Assembly: GCA_902801585.1 (NCBI GenBank)
Contig: CADCIU010000002.1
Location: 42,784-106,783 of the forward strand
Reading direction: 5' to 3'
DNA: 64,000 nucleotides
From: an uncultured Lachnospiraceae bacterium
Lineage (GTDB): Bacteria > Bacillota_A > Clostridia > Lachnospirales > Lachnospiraceae
Within the stretch, counting starts at the first letter, position 1; the number at the start of each line of letters is the position of its first letter. A program made the translations under genes and the position numbers. A model generated the notes under the pieces. That model saw nothing but the letters and a program-made list of their open reading frames with translations. It searched no databases and had not been told where the DNA came from. Positions 40,660 to 50,300 of this stretch are shown in pieces.

Positions 40660-42174
40660 TTATCTGTTGATTTTTTTCAGAAGGTCTGTTTTTCTGAGGA
40701 TCAGGACGACAATACCCGCAAGAACGGCCGCAGCGATCACAAAAACCCACCACGGTGCCTTGGTGATATTATAACAGCGGACATTGATCCACATTCTGTT
40801 GATCGACGCGGTCTGTTCTTCATCGAAACATGTCATGATCGACGACCTGCGCATCACATCGTCCGGAGGATAAGCCGCATAGAGCTGGCGCTCCAGCTGC
40901 TCAGCAGGAGCCTCGATCACATAGTCCCCCGATTCTCCGCCTTCATCAAAGAAATATCCGAGATCGTACTCCGCGGTCTCCTCTTCGTCGTCCTCCGCGC
41001 CGTAGTTGTACTCCGCGTATTCAAAGATCCTGGGATCCTCTCCGCCTGAAATGACAGACGTGTAGCCGATGTAATACATATTGCGGATCGCATTGTCGGG
41101 TCTTGAGTTGAAATTGATGAAGGCTTCCGCCGCATGCTGTTTGGCCGGATCTCCCTTGATCCCGTTCTCGAGCATGACCCATCCGTCAAAATAGATATTC
41201 GTGCTCTCTTTTGGCACAGCGAACGCAAGGATGTAGTCATCTTCCTCCGCTTGGTCGAGTGTGTAGACACCGTCTCCGGACCACTGGTAGTTCGCGACCA
41301 CTTTGCCCGTGATCATATCCGCCTTGCCGGCATCGGATTCAAAAGAATAGACGTTGTCCTTGATCGACTGCAGATAGTCCTGGACCTGCGCGATCATTTC
41401 CGGTGAGGTGTCGTTCATCTCCTTTTCCAGATTCGCGGCATAAGCCGGGTCGTTCACGAATTCATCGGATGTGAGAAGGTCTGACTTCAGCGCTCCGATC
41501 GCGGCAAAATAGGAATCACGGACATTGTCCTTGATCGTGACCTGCCGCTTATATGCGGGATTGCCCAGTATTTTCCAGGTGGACGCATCTTCCCGGCTGA
41601 CGACTTCGGGATTGTATACGATCCCGGTCACCCCCCACATATACCCTGCTGCGTAGCGGCTCCAGGGCTCCCCGCCGATCTCGTGCTCGTCGAAGACTTT
41701 CCGGATATAGGGAGAAACGCCGTTTACATAGTAATTCTCCTCGATCGAGGGATCAAAGAAGCTCTCCGACAGAGGGACCAGGCGTCCCTCCCTCATCAGC
41801 TTCATGATCATATATTCCGACGGGCAGACCAGATCAAACTCATCTCCCAGCGTCAGCATGTTGTAGAGATCTTCGTTGGTACCGAAGGTCGAGTACTCCA
41901 CCTTCACCTTGATGCCGTAGGTCTCCTCATACCACTCTTCGAAATCCTCAACCATCGAATTCTCGCCGATGATATCGCCGGAATCCAGTTCAATGGTCTC
42001 TTCCTCGTCCCAATCGCCGAGGTCGATGTACTCCTCCCAGTTACTCACCCTCAAGACCACTGTCTTGTCAGCGCCTTCCGGCTTCGCGGCCATGGCAGGC
42101 AGTACGCCCGTCAGAGAGATGACAAGCGCAGCTGCAGCGGCAAAGATTCTGACGCTTCGCTGATCATTCCTCAT
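40660..42174 (-). CDS. potD: Polyamine ABC transporter substrate-binding protein, C-terminally anchored
   Basis: 504 residues. Signal peptide ending LVISLTGVLPAMA without a lipobox, then the PotD/PotF-type fold: LRVSNWEEYIDLGDWDEEE, VEYSTFGTNEDLYNML, FDLVCPSEYMIMKLMREGRL, AAGYMWGVTGIVYNP, AGKADMITGKVVANYQWSGD, and IYFDGWVMLENG. An Asp/Glu/Tyr-rich stretch (about 390-425) follows, and near the end there is a membrane helix (WWVFVIAAAVLAGIVVLIL) with RKTDLLKKINR. Instead of being a lipoprotein it appears tethered by its C-terminus. It captures spermidine/putrescine for PotABC, by homology. Start overlaps potC by 11 bp; AGGAAGGAGGACGCC precedes ATG 42174. Last gene of XRE-potABCD. Confidence 0.93.
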   Translation of the reverse strand: MRNDQRSVRIFAAAAALVISLTGVLPAMAAKPEGADKTVVLRVSNWEEYIDLGDWDEEETIELDSGDIIGENSMVEDFEEWYEETYGIKVKVEYSTFGTNEDLYNMLTLGDEFDLVCPSEYMIMKLMREGRLVPLSESFFDPSIEENYYVNGVSPYIRKVFDEHEIGGEPWSRYAAGYMWGVTGIVYNPEVVSREDASTWKILGNPAYKRQVTIKDNVRDSYFAAIGALKSDLLTSDEFVNDPAYAANLEKEMNDTSPEMIAQVQDYLQSIKDNVYSFESDAGKADMITGKVVANYQWSGDGVYTLDQAEEDDYILAFAVPKESTNIYFDGWVMLENGIKGDPAKQHAAEAFINFNSRPDNAIRNMYYIGYTSVISGGEDPRIFEYAEYNYGAEDDEEETAEYDLGYFFDEGGESGDYVIEAPAEQLERQLYAAYPPDDVMRRSSIMTCFDEEQTASINRMWINVRCYNITKAPWWVFVIAAAVLAGIVVLILRKTDLLKKINR

Positions 42175-42967
42175 GGCGTCCTCCTTCCTGTGACAGGGCT
42201 CTCACATTCATCCCCACCACGATCAGGACAACGACGGCGAAGATGACGGTCGAGAGCGCCCAAAGCGCCGTCTTAATGGTCGTCTGAGAACCTTTTGTTG
42301 CATTGACGACATAAGTGCTGATCGTGTCGAACATCGCCGGTTTCGTGTACATAGCGATAAAATAGTCATCAAGCGACAGCGTGATCGCCAGCGCAAATCC
42401 CGAGATGATCCCGGGCACGATCTGAGGGATCACGACCTCCATGAGCGCTCTGAATGGCGTAGCACCGAGATCCAGGGCCGCCTCATAAATGCTGGAGTCC
42501 ATCTGCTTGATCTTGGGCATGACGGACAGGAACACAAAGGGCGCACAGAGCGTCACATGTCCCGCCACCAGCGGAATGAAAGTGTCCTTGCTGATGTGAA
42601 GGACGACGACCAGCAGAATACAGATGGAAAAGCCCGTCACGACGTCTGCATTGACTACCGGCACCTGGTTGAGAGAGCTGATCAGCGTCGACATCTTCCT
42701 TCCGGAATAAAATGCGCCGATCGCGCCCAATGTTCCCAGGATGGTCGCTATGACAGCTGATCCGAAAGCCAGCAGAAGGGTCCCCTTGATCATATCCGTC
42801 AGCTCGGGAGTCGTGAACAGCGTGACATAGTTCTGCATGGAAAATCCGCGGATCGCTCCGATCTGTGTGGCGCTCGTGAAGCTGTACACAGCCAGGATCA
42901 GGATCGGCAGATAGATGAACATGAGCATGAGCAGCAGAAATGCACGTTTTACTATTTTGGCTGTCAC
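42164..42967 (-). CDS. potC: Polyamine ABC transporter permease PotC
   Basis: 267 residues, six membrane segments, binding-protein-dependent transport family. The EAA loop is YEAALDLGATPFRALMEVVIPQI, where the ATPase docks. Starts GTG at 42967 (GTGA overlapping the potB stop) with GGAGG upstream. Works with PotB as the heteromeric channel. Sits between potB and potD with overlaps on both sides, indicating strict co-translation. Confidence 0.94.
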   Translation of the reverse strand: MTAKIVKRAFLLLMLMFIYLPILILAVYSFTSATQIGAIRGFSMQNYVTLFTTPELTDMIKGTLLLAFGSAVIATILGTLGAIGAFYSGRKMSTLISSLNQVPVVNADVVTGFSICILLVVVLHISKDTFIPLVAGHVTLCAPFVFLSVMPKIKQMDSSIYEAALDLGATPFRALMEVVIPQIVPGIISGFALAITLSLDDYFIAMYTKPAMFDTISTYVVNATKGSQTTIKTALWALSTVIFAVVVLIVVGMNVRALSQEGGRHEE

Positions 42968-43749
42968 AGCAGTGCACCTCCTCTCTCTCCGCTCTCTTCA
43001 CCATCCGTTGTCAGCAGTGTGAAGAGGCAGATGATGGCCAGCAGGATCAGCGCGATCATGGATCCTCCGTGCCAGTCGTACGCGGCAAAATAGCTCCCGA
43101 TCAGGCTTCCCATGATATATGTGCTGTTGTAGAGCATATCCAGGACAACGTAGTTCGTCATCGCGGGCAGAAATACCATGGACACACCGCTGATGATGCC
43201 GGGCACCGACAGCGGCAGCGTGACCTGCAGGAACGTCTGCACAGTGTCCGCTCCCAGATCCATCGCCGCTTCACGAAGCGCGCCGTCCAATTTGGAGATC
43301 GTCGTGTAGAGCGGCAGGATCATGAACGGCAGGAAGTCATAAGTCATACCGATCACTGCGTTCGTGAACGGATACATAGCCAGATTTCCCTCGATCATAG
43401 TCAGTACTTCCTTGAGCGCTGTGATGCGCAGCGAGAAGTTGATCCACATAGGCAGGACAAAGACCATGACGATCACGGACTTAGTCCTAAGCTCACTCAT
43501 CGCGAGAATGTAGGCGACCGGGTAAGCCAGTACAAGGCACACCATTGTGGTGACGAACGCCACGGCAAAACTGTAGAACAATGTTCCCAACGTGTTGGGG
43601 TCCGTGAAAAAGCCGGTCAGGTTCTCCAGCGTGAACTGCCCCTGCCCATTCGTGAAAGCATAGAATACGAGCACGATCAGCGGCGCCACGACGAAGAACA
43701 TCAGAAAAACGGCATATGGAATTCCCAGGTTCTTTCTTGAAAATCTCAA
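42964..43749 (-). CDS. potB: Polyamine ABC transporter permease PotB
   Basis: 261 residues, six membrane segments. The EAA loop is LREAAMDLGADTVQTFLQVTLP. N-terminus RFSRKNLGIPYAVFLMFFVV and the LAYPVAYILAMSE segment match PotB/PotH permeases. The gene begins 25 bp after potA and overlaps potC by 4 bp. Start codon is ATG 43749, preceded by AGGAGTAATATTG. Hetero-channel partner of PotC in the cytoplasmic membrane. Confidence 0.94.
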   Translation of the reverse strand: MRFSRKNLGIPYAVFLMFFVVAPLIVLVFYAFTNGQGQFTLENLTGFFTDPNTLGTLFYSFAVAFVTTMVCLVLAYPVAYILAMSELRTKSVIVMVFVLPMWINFSLRITALKEVLTMIEGNLAMYPFTNAVIGMTYDFLPFMILPLYTTISKLDGALREAAMDLGADTVQTFLQVTLPLSVPGIISGVSMVFLPAMTNYVVLDMLYNSTYIMGSLIGSYFAAYDWHGGSMIALILLAIICLFTLLTTDGEESGERGGALL

Positions 43750-43774
43750 TATTACTCCTCCAAAGCCTAAGCGC

Positions 43775-45217
43775 TTATTTCTTTCTGATCGTGAATGTCA
43801 TCTTGTCCACAGGCATCAAAAGTCCCACGCGGTCGCCCATATTCCACAGGTACTCGTCGTTGACGACGAAATCCTGTTCCAGCTCCGTGTGAATGATGTA
43901 ACTGTAATGGTCACCCTTATATATAAGGTTGCTGATCGTTCCCTGGATCAGTCCGGCTTCCTGGTCGTCGGTCATCTCGATATCATTGGGACCGATCGCC
44001 GCCTGGATGCGGACGCGGTTGGGATCAATAGCCTCTCCGCTGGCATCAAGCACCGTTCCGTCCTCGCGTCTTGTGCTTCCCTTAATGATCTTGGTCAGGC
44101 TCGTATCCAGCACATGTCCGTTGTATTCCAGCCTGTAATCATTGTTGATCTCCGCAAAGAACAGGTTTGTATGGTCTTCTGCGATCATGATGTGGATGTT
44201 GTCGGGCTCCACACGGATGCCGACATTGTCGCCGACCTTAGCCGAATGGACCGTCTGGCTGACGATCTCGTTCTTTCCGGAAAGGACTGTGATCTCGTAG
44301 TGCATGCCCTTGAAGATCACGGAATCTACTACGCCGTGGATCGTACCTTCTTCGGGCTTTACAAGCTCCACATCCTCGGGGCGCACGACCGCTGTGATGT
44401 GCGTTCCCTCTTCATAGTCGTCCACGCACTCAAACTCGCCGCCGCAGAATCTGGCCTTGAGTTTGCCCGTCATCATTCCGTTGAAAATATTGCTCTCCCC
44501 GATGAAGTCGGCGACGAACGCATTCTTAGGCTCGTTGTAGATGTCCTCGGGCGTGCCGATCTGCTGAATTTTGCCCTCGTTCATGACGACGATCTTATCG
44601 GACATGGTGAGCGCCTCTTCCTGGTCATGAGTGACATAGATAAAGGTGATCCCCAGCTTGTTATGCATGTCCTTGAGTTCCAGCTGCATCTCCTTGCGCA
44701 TCTTGAGGTCCAGAGCGCCCAAGGGCTCATCAAGAAGGAGGATCTCCGGCTCATTGACCAGAGCGCGCGCGATGGCGATCCTCTGCTGCTGGCCGCCGGA
44801 GAGCGTGCTGACACTTCTCTCCTCAAAGCCCTCCAGATCCACCAGATCCAGGACTCTTCTGACCTTGCGTTCGATCACGTCCTTGGGTGTCTTCTTCTGC
44901 TTGAGTCCGAAAGCGATATTGTTGTAAATATTCATATGAGGGAACAGTGCGTAGCGCTGAAACACCGTGTTGACGGGTCTCTTGTACGGCGGAAGGTCCG
45001 TGATGGGCTTGCCGCTTAGCAGGATCTCTCCCGATGTGGGCAGGGCAAAGCCGGCGATCATACGCAGCGTCGTCGTCTTGCCGCAGCCGGAAGGCCCCAG
45101 AAGGGTGACGAACTCTCCCCTCTTCACTTCCAGATTGAAGTCATCCACCGCGGTGTAACCGTCTTCATAGACTTTGGTGATCCCGCGAAGTTCAATAATG
45201 TTCGTGTTGTTTTCCAT
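43775..45217 (-). CDS. potA: Polyamine ABC transporter ATPase PotA with extra C-terminal domain
   Basis: About 480 residues; PotA is usually 350-380. The ATPase domain has [19 protein letters not shown], the Q-loop region [44 protein letters not shown] and the switch His in [11 protein letters not shown]. After the normal TOBE-type domain ([26 protein letters not shown]), an extra about 110 residues look like a second TOBE-like barrel ([32 protein letters not shown]). ATG 45217 follows GGAGAACAGGGGA; longer in-frame starts lack a site. Energises import by PotBC. Located 89 bp after the XRE-cupin regulator. Confidence 0.94.
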   Translation of the reverse strand: MENNTNIIELRGITKVYEDGYTAVDDFNLEVKRGEFVTLLGPSGCGKTTTLRMIAGFALPTSGEILLSGKPITDLPPYKRPVNTVFQRYALFPHMNIYNNIAFGLKQKKTPKDVIERKVRRVLDLVDLEGFEERSVSTLSGGQQQRIAIARALVNEPEILLLDEPLGALDLKMRKEMQLELKDMHNKLGITFIYVTHDQEEALTMSDKIVVMNEGKIQQIGTPEDIYNEPKNAFVADFIGESNIFNGMMTGKLKARFCGGEFECVDDYEEGTHITAVVRPEDVELVKPEEGTIHGVVDSVIFKGMHYEITVLSGKNEIVSQTVHSAKVGDNVGIRVEPDNIHIMIAEDHTNLFFAEINNDYRLEYNGHVLDTSLTKIIKGSTRREDGTVLDASGEAIDPNRVRIQAAIGPNDIEMTDDQEAGLIQGTISNLIYKGDHYSYIIHTELEQDFVVNDEYLWNMGDRVGLLMPVDKMTFTIRKK

Positions 45218-45306
45218 TCCCCTGTTCTCCATAAAAACTGTGTCTGTTGCTGCCGCGGCGCGATGCCGGTTCTGCTGTCGCAGCTTTGTGTCTTCATGCC
45301 GCCCTG

Positions 45307-45861
45307 CTAAAACTCCGGCGGTGTGCTGATCCACAGAAATTTCGCCGGCCTGCTGCCGGGATTTTCGATCCTGTGCTTCTGCGATGCCTGATAATAGAAA
45401 CTTTCCCCGGATTTGACGTGATAGACCTTCTCACCGAGACAGATATTGAGCCGTCCGCTCATCAGGTAGCCGAACTCCTCGCCGTTATGAGGTTTGTCCT
45501 CATCCAGCGATGAATGCGGCTGCATCAGTACAAGCAGCGGTTCCATCTGGAATCTCTGAGCCGTGGGCACGATCCACTGCCTGCTGTTCCCCTGCTCATC
45601 CAGTTTTTCAAAATACTCCTTCTCCGTGAAAACGACCTGCTCCTCTTCATCCTTGAAGAACTCTGCCGGCGTCGTCCCCAGGCATTCGATCAGGTCCATC
45701 AGCGTCACGACAGACGCCGAAACCTGGCCTCTCTCCAGCTGTGAGATAAACCCTTTCGTGAGCTCCGTGCGGTCCGCCAGCTCCTGCTGGGTCAGGCCGT
45801 TCCGGTTTCGAAGATTCTTGATTCTTCGGCCTATATCCCTGTTTACACTGTCTGTATCCAT
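45307..45861 (-). CDS. XRE-family regulator with cupin sensor domain (PuuR-like)
   Basis: 184 residues. N-terminal helix-turn-helix (about 8-65): [39 protein letters not shown]-terminal cupin (about 105-180): [20 protein letters not shown] and [21 protein letters not shown] with metal-binding His/Glu positions. This pairing is typical of polyamine-responsive regulators upstream of pot operons. First gene of the operon, with a strong promoter and a pair of 18-bp direct repeats, one overlapping that promoter and one in the leader, likely the operator for autoregulation. Effector inferred from neighbours. Confidence 0.92.
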   Translation of the reverse strand: MDTDSVNRDIGRRIKNLRNRNGLTQQELADRTELTKGFISQLERGQVSASVVTLMDLIECLGTTPAEFFKDEEEQVVFTEKEYFEKLDEQGNSRQWIVPTAQRFQMEPLLVLMQPHSSLDEDKPHNGEEFGYLMSGRLNICLGEKVYHVKSGESFYYQASQKHRIENPGSRPAKFLWISTPPEF

Positions 45862-45980
45862 CTGTACCGCCTTCCCTTTCCGACACGGAAATCCTTTATG
45901 TCATATCTGTGTTCCGCGCGTATCAATTCTTCCCTTTTGTCGGACACTTGATACAATCTTCTGTATTAAACTGAAAATTT

Positions 45981-46040
45981 ACAATTACTAAACTTTTTCG
46001 GTACGATTCACAATTATACAATTACTAAACTTTTTGTCAA
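45981..46040 (-). promoter_or_regulatory. Promoter and direct-repeat operator of XRE-potABCD
   Basis: TTGACA (46040-46035), 16-bp spacer, TATAAT (46018-46013) on the minus strand. The sequence ACAATTACTAAACTTTTT occurs at 46018-46035, filling the spacer, and again at 45981-45998 downstream of the start: 18 identical bases 37 bp apart. Likely binding sites for the XRE regulator. Confidence 0.7.
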
Positions 46041-46108
46041 TTATTAAATGAATCTTTCTAAACAAAACATAAACACATAATTACATGTGATACTTCGTAC
46101 AACGGTGC

Positions 46109-46218
46109 TGCGCAGGTCCGCGTGATGCGCCGCGCAGGTTCGCATGATGCACCGCGCAGGTTCGCCTGATGCGCCGCGCAGGTTCGCCTGATGCACCGCA
46201 CAGGTTCGCATGACGCTC
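46109..46218. repeat. Five 22-bp tandem repeats, each a potential hairpin
   Basis: Units of exactly 22 bp, consensus CGCGCAGGTTCGCMTGATGC plus RC, at 46109, 46131, 46153, 46175 and 46197. Most contain CAGG-TTCG-CCTG (units 3, 4) or CAGG-TTCG-CATG, a stem with a TTCG tetraloop, flanked by GCGC/GCGC. The unit is not a multiple of 3 and has no spacers. It fills the gap between the pot promoter and the metallophosphoesterase promoter. Confidence 0.9.
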
Positions 46219-46238
46219 CGCCCCGTTGCCTGTTGGCG

Positions 46239-46268
46239 TTGACAGAAGTTCCTCTGCTGTCCTAAAGT
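46239..46268 (+). promoter_or_regulatory. Promoter of the metallophosphoesterase gene
   Basis: TTGACA (46239-46244), 18-bp spacer, TAAAGT (46263-46268), starting 20 bp after the repeat array and about 110 bp before the gene. Confidence 0.5.
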
Positions 46269-46380
46269 TAGTATCAGAGTATAGATTCGGCTCCTGTTTT
46301 GACAGGGCAAACAAAGGGATGGCCAAAAAAGCGGATCATAAGAGAAATAGATTTGCAGCAGAAGTTCGAAAGGGAAAGAT

Positions 46381-46935
46381 ATGGAATCACACGATCAGAA
46401 AAAATCCGAAATATCCAGGATCTACATCATCGCGGACACACACTTCGGTGACGATGATATCCGCCTTTATGAGGAGCGGCCTTTTCCGGATACCGAAACG
46501 ATGGACAATGAAATGATCAGAAGATGGAACGAAGTGGTCGGTGAACAGGACAGTGTCTACCATCTGGGAGATTTCTGCTCGCAGGGGGAAGAGCGCTGCC
46601 GTGAGCTTCTCTCACAGCTCAACGGTCACAAATATCTTGTGGTCGGCAATCATGACCACTACCTCACACCACAGAAATGGCGCGAACTGGGTTTTGAGGA
46701 GTGCTATGATCTCCCTGTTATTCTGAAGCAGTTCTTCATTCTCTCCCACGAACCGCTGTACGTGTGCCGCAGTATGCCTTACGCCAATCTCTTCGGACAC
46801 GTACACAACATGCCCACATACAGATCCGTGAGCAGCCGCAGCGCCTGCGTAAGCGTCGAGCGGCTCGACTACACCCCCGTACTCCTCGAGACCCTTCGCG
46901 ACCGGATGCGCGAGAAAGAAAAGAAAAACGGATGA
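46381..46935 (+). CDS. Metallophosphoesterase, calcineurin-like
   Basis: 184 residues, soluble. Two-metal motifs are complete: YIIADTHFGDDD, YHLGDFCSQGE, YLVVGNHDHYL, FILSHEPLY and LFGHVHNMPTYR. This small-enzyme layout, including a Tyr/His-rich segment near the HEPLY motif, matches phosphoesterases acting on unknown phosphodiesters. ATG 46381 follows AAAGGGAAAGAT. It is one of few plus-strand genes here and stands alone between repeat elements. The C-terminus is charged (RDRMREKEKKNG). Confidence 0.9.
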   Translation: MESHDQKKSEISRIYIIADTHFGDDDIRLYEERPFPDTETMDNEMIRRWNEVVGEQDSVYHLGDFCSQGEERCRELLSQLNGHKYLVVGNHDHYLTPQKWRELGFEECYDLPVILKQFFILSHEPLYVCRSMPYANLFGHVHNMPTYRSVSSRSACVSVERLDYTPVLLETLRDRMREKEKKNG

Positions 46936-47034
46936 TTTTCACCCATTGGGCTGTACGCTGCTTTTTGTCATCTTCTGCATCCATGAAAAATAGATGAAGT
47001 CTCGAAAACCAGCCGGTTTATCGGTGAATTATTA

Positions 47035-47239
47035 TTGAGTTGGCTTTTTAGCTTGATTTACTCTGAGCTGCACCCATTTTTTCCCCCGGATCTCCGAAAT
47101 CATGGGTGCAGCTCAGTAATAATATTCTCATTTCGCCCAACTCTCCTCTGATTATGTCTGATTTCTGAAGATTTCTGAATCTTTTCCGAAATACCATGGA
47201 TGCAACGGATAAAAAATGAGCTGTTCTTGCCCAACTCAA
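47035..47239. repeat. 205-bp element bounded by inverted repeats, no gene
   Basis: Outer inverted repeat TTGAGTTGG (47035-47043) / CCAACTCAA (47231-47239). Inside, CTGAGCTGCACCCAT (47063-47077) pairs perfectly with ATGGGTGCAGCTCAG (47102-47116). No credible coding frame. It lies in the 415-bp gap between the metallophosphoesterase and the surface-protein gene, and may be a small non-autonomous element or a structured RNA. Confidence 0.5.
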
Positions 47240-47281
47240 GTATCCCGGAAAGAAAAAAGCGCCAGTAATATATTGTGCAGA

Positions 47282-47336
47282 GCAAAAGGCGGGGCTGTCG
47301 CTTCAGAGTATTTACCTCTTCATGCGACAACCCCGC
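47282..47336 (-). terminator. Terminator of the LRR surface protein gene
   Basis: GCGGGGCTGTCGC (47289-47301) with GCGACAACCCCGC (47324-47336), followed on the minus strand by CCTTTTGCT (47290-47282). Confidence 0.85.
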
Positions 47337-47350
47337 TCATCAAATCAATT

Positions 47351-50300
47351 TCACTTCGTCTTCACACTCTTAACTGCACTCCAACCCGAATAATATAAGG
47401 CGCCGGATGCGTTCTTCTTAAAGGTCCGCATCCTGACATAATATGTTGTCTTCGATTTTGAAACCGTCACTTTCCTGGATGTATAAGCAGTTCCGTTCAC
47501 TGTCACTATCTTGACGCCGGACTTGAATGTCTTATCCGTACAGCACTGGATCTGGTATCCCGTGGTCTGTGTCGCCTGCTTGTTCCACTTGACCGTAAAC
47601 TGCTTGCTCCCCGGTGTCAGCGACACAATGCTTGTCCCCTTGGGATAGATCTTGAATGTCTTCTTGACCGTCCCCCAGTATGCGCCTTTTCCGGTGATCG
47701 TGATCGTTGCGGTCCCCACTTTCGTGTTGTTTGTGTACTTGACCGTATAATGCGTACCATTTTTCAGAGTAATGCTGCCGCTCTTAAGTGTTACCGCAGG
47801 TGTGATCGCCTTTCCCGTGTAAGGATAGGCTGTTTTCGGCAGAGTGATCTGCAGCGCCGAGACCAGCTTGAGATAACCGTCACTGCACTTGACTTTGAGC
47901 CTCTTGAGATAATAATTCCCACTGCCAAAGGATAGAGCTTTCCACTCCTCTTTTGTTCCATTAAAGATGACCGTTGCCAGATTCTTGCAATTCTTAAATG
48001 CATTATCCTTAATCTCTTTCAGGGTTTTCGGAAGGGTAATGCTTTGCAGGTTCTCACAGTTTTCATATTCACAAACCCCGACCTCTTTATGCTCTTCCGG
48101 AATCGTCACAATTTTCAGCGATGGACAATTGGAAAAGAGTCCTTCAGGAGGAAAGTATTCTATTCGCCCCGATTCGACTCCAACGAAAACTCTCATATTC
48201 CGTCTCATAAGACTGCCCATTCGCACATCCTCAAGAGAATCGTTCTCGGCAAATAAATAGTTTCCGCTTTCAACTACAGTATCGGGAATGGTCACACTCT
48301 TTAAATGATCGCACCGGGCAAAAGCATAATTACCCAAATACCTTACTTTTTCCGGTATTACAACGCTCACCAGAGAATCGCAGTCAAGAAATGCTTCGTC
48401 TCCTATTCTCCCAAGTATGGGGCTCTTGGGCCAATCAAGATCTTCTAATGCGGAACATCCCAAAAAGGCGCGAGCTCCAATATTATCAACGCTTTCCGGA
48501 ATCGAAACCGATTGACAGGATTTACAGTCCCGAAATGCATCATCACCTACGCTCGTTATCCCGTTCTCGATCACAATTTTGTAAATATCATCTCTGTAAT
48601 CCTGCCACTCTGAACCTGCGCTGTTTGGAATTTTTCCTTTACCTAACACAGAGAGTATTCCGTTCTCGTCCAAATGCCATGAAACTGTTTCATTGAGATC
48701 ACCTGCGGCAGCATAATCCGAATCGCCCACATTTTTCACTATTTCGACCGATGATCCGGCCTCGACACTTTCCGTAAAGGTCTTTTTAGACTCTAGTCCG
48801 TCATCGTCAAAATCCTGAAATACTACCTGAACGTCCGTGCCCTGATCGGAAGTGACCTCAACTTCTCCCTCTCCCGTCTCGGGCAGCCAGATTTTGAGAT
48901 CACATTCCTCAGATACAGTGATTGTTACGGAATGATAGTTGCCCGCCAAATTCAGTTCTGTCCCTGCAGGCACACCTTCAATATTCAGAGTTTCATCTTC
49001 CGTCTTCGGAACCCAGCAGGAATCATATGCGTTTCCTTCATCATTATCCTGCTCTGTTCCGATGGATTCGATCTCTTCTGCTCTGAATGTATCCAAAACA
49101 TATCTCCAAAAGCTATTGTCTTTATCTTCCGGGTGACGCAGCATGGTCATCATCCAATGCTGATAAAGATCATAATTTTGGTGAGAACCATCATCATTCG
49201 CAAGCTCAAGCAATAATGGAAGCATATTAACACTGTTGAATACCCTTAAATAATCGTTATCCACCCCTCCTTTATCAGTGTTTAAAGAATCACCCTCCAG
49301 GGTTCCAAGTTCACTTGTACCGGATTCGTACTTCCACGAGTCATAATTACCGGAGCCGGAATCATCATATAAATAGATATACATATCCTGTCCCGGAAAG
49401 TTACAATCATACACTCTGATCTTAACTTGTGAGCTTGTCTTTTCCGCTATATCTAAAGCCACAATGTTATGCCCACTCTTCTTTTTGCCGGTAAGAAACG
49501 AAACCCTTGCCACCATAAAATTAACAGGTTCTGTACCCTTCTCTGTATACTCCTCAACTTTGGACAGGAATAAACTGAGATCGTTCTTATCGCTGTAACT
49601 CTCTACACCTTCCAGGGTATGGGTTAAACAAATATAGTGTTTAGCCAATGGATCCTGATCAAAACTTTTAATATCATATAGCGAATCAACACCAAAATCT
49701 GACGGACTTACATTGAAAGAGTCATAATACAAAATACAGCTAGCCAGATTTGATAAACCAAAACACAAACCGGTACTTCCGTTCTTTCCCTTGTCCTTGG
49801 CAAACAGCTTAGCCTGAGCAGGAGGGTAAAAAGCTTGAAAGGTGGTCTCTGAAATCAGACGTTGTTCATTTGCGAATCCCCAAAAATCTGTAACAAGCAG
49901 GTGGCTGCATATTTGGTAGGAAAGCACGTCTGAGTATTCACCGCAGAACTTTTTACCGTCTACAGTTTTATATGCGCGGACTCTGACATAGAGCTGTTTT
50001 TTTCGTTCCAGCTCTTCTACCGTGTAAGCGGTAGTACTAACATCTTCTGTTACCCTGATTTCAGCATGATCCGAAAAGGAATCATCATCTGAATAATCAA
50101 TAGTGTATCCGTCCACATCAGTCTGGGAATCCCACGTAACCTCTAAGGCTCTATGCTTGACTCCAATGTTCTTATCAGGATTGTTCGGATCACAGGCATT
50201 CTCTGACTTCTTCAGGTTCCCGACTTTTTTCGGGACAATTTTGAACCTGACATCTTTATGTCCGGTATAATCCCCCATTCCCCTGATTGTGACCGTACCG

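Noticed and set aside
46109..46218. CRISPR array
   Set aside because: The units abut without spacers, are only 22 bp, and no cas genes are in the window (the Cas4-like nuclease is part of a helicase).
46044..46326. Short minus-strand proteins over the 22-bp repeats
   Set aside because: The repeat length is not a multiple of three, each frame differs between units, and no start signal or family match exists.
47048..47330. Two small minus-strand open frames in the inverted-repeat region
   Set aside because: No ribosome binding site, no homology, and they span terminator and hairpin sequences.
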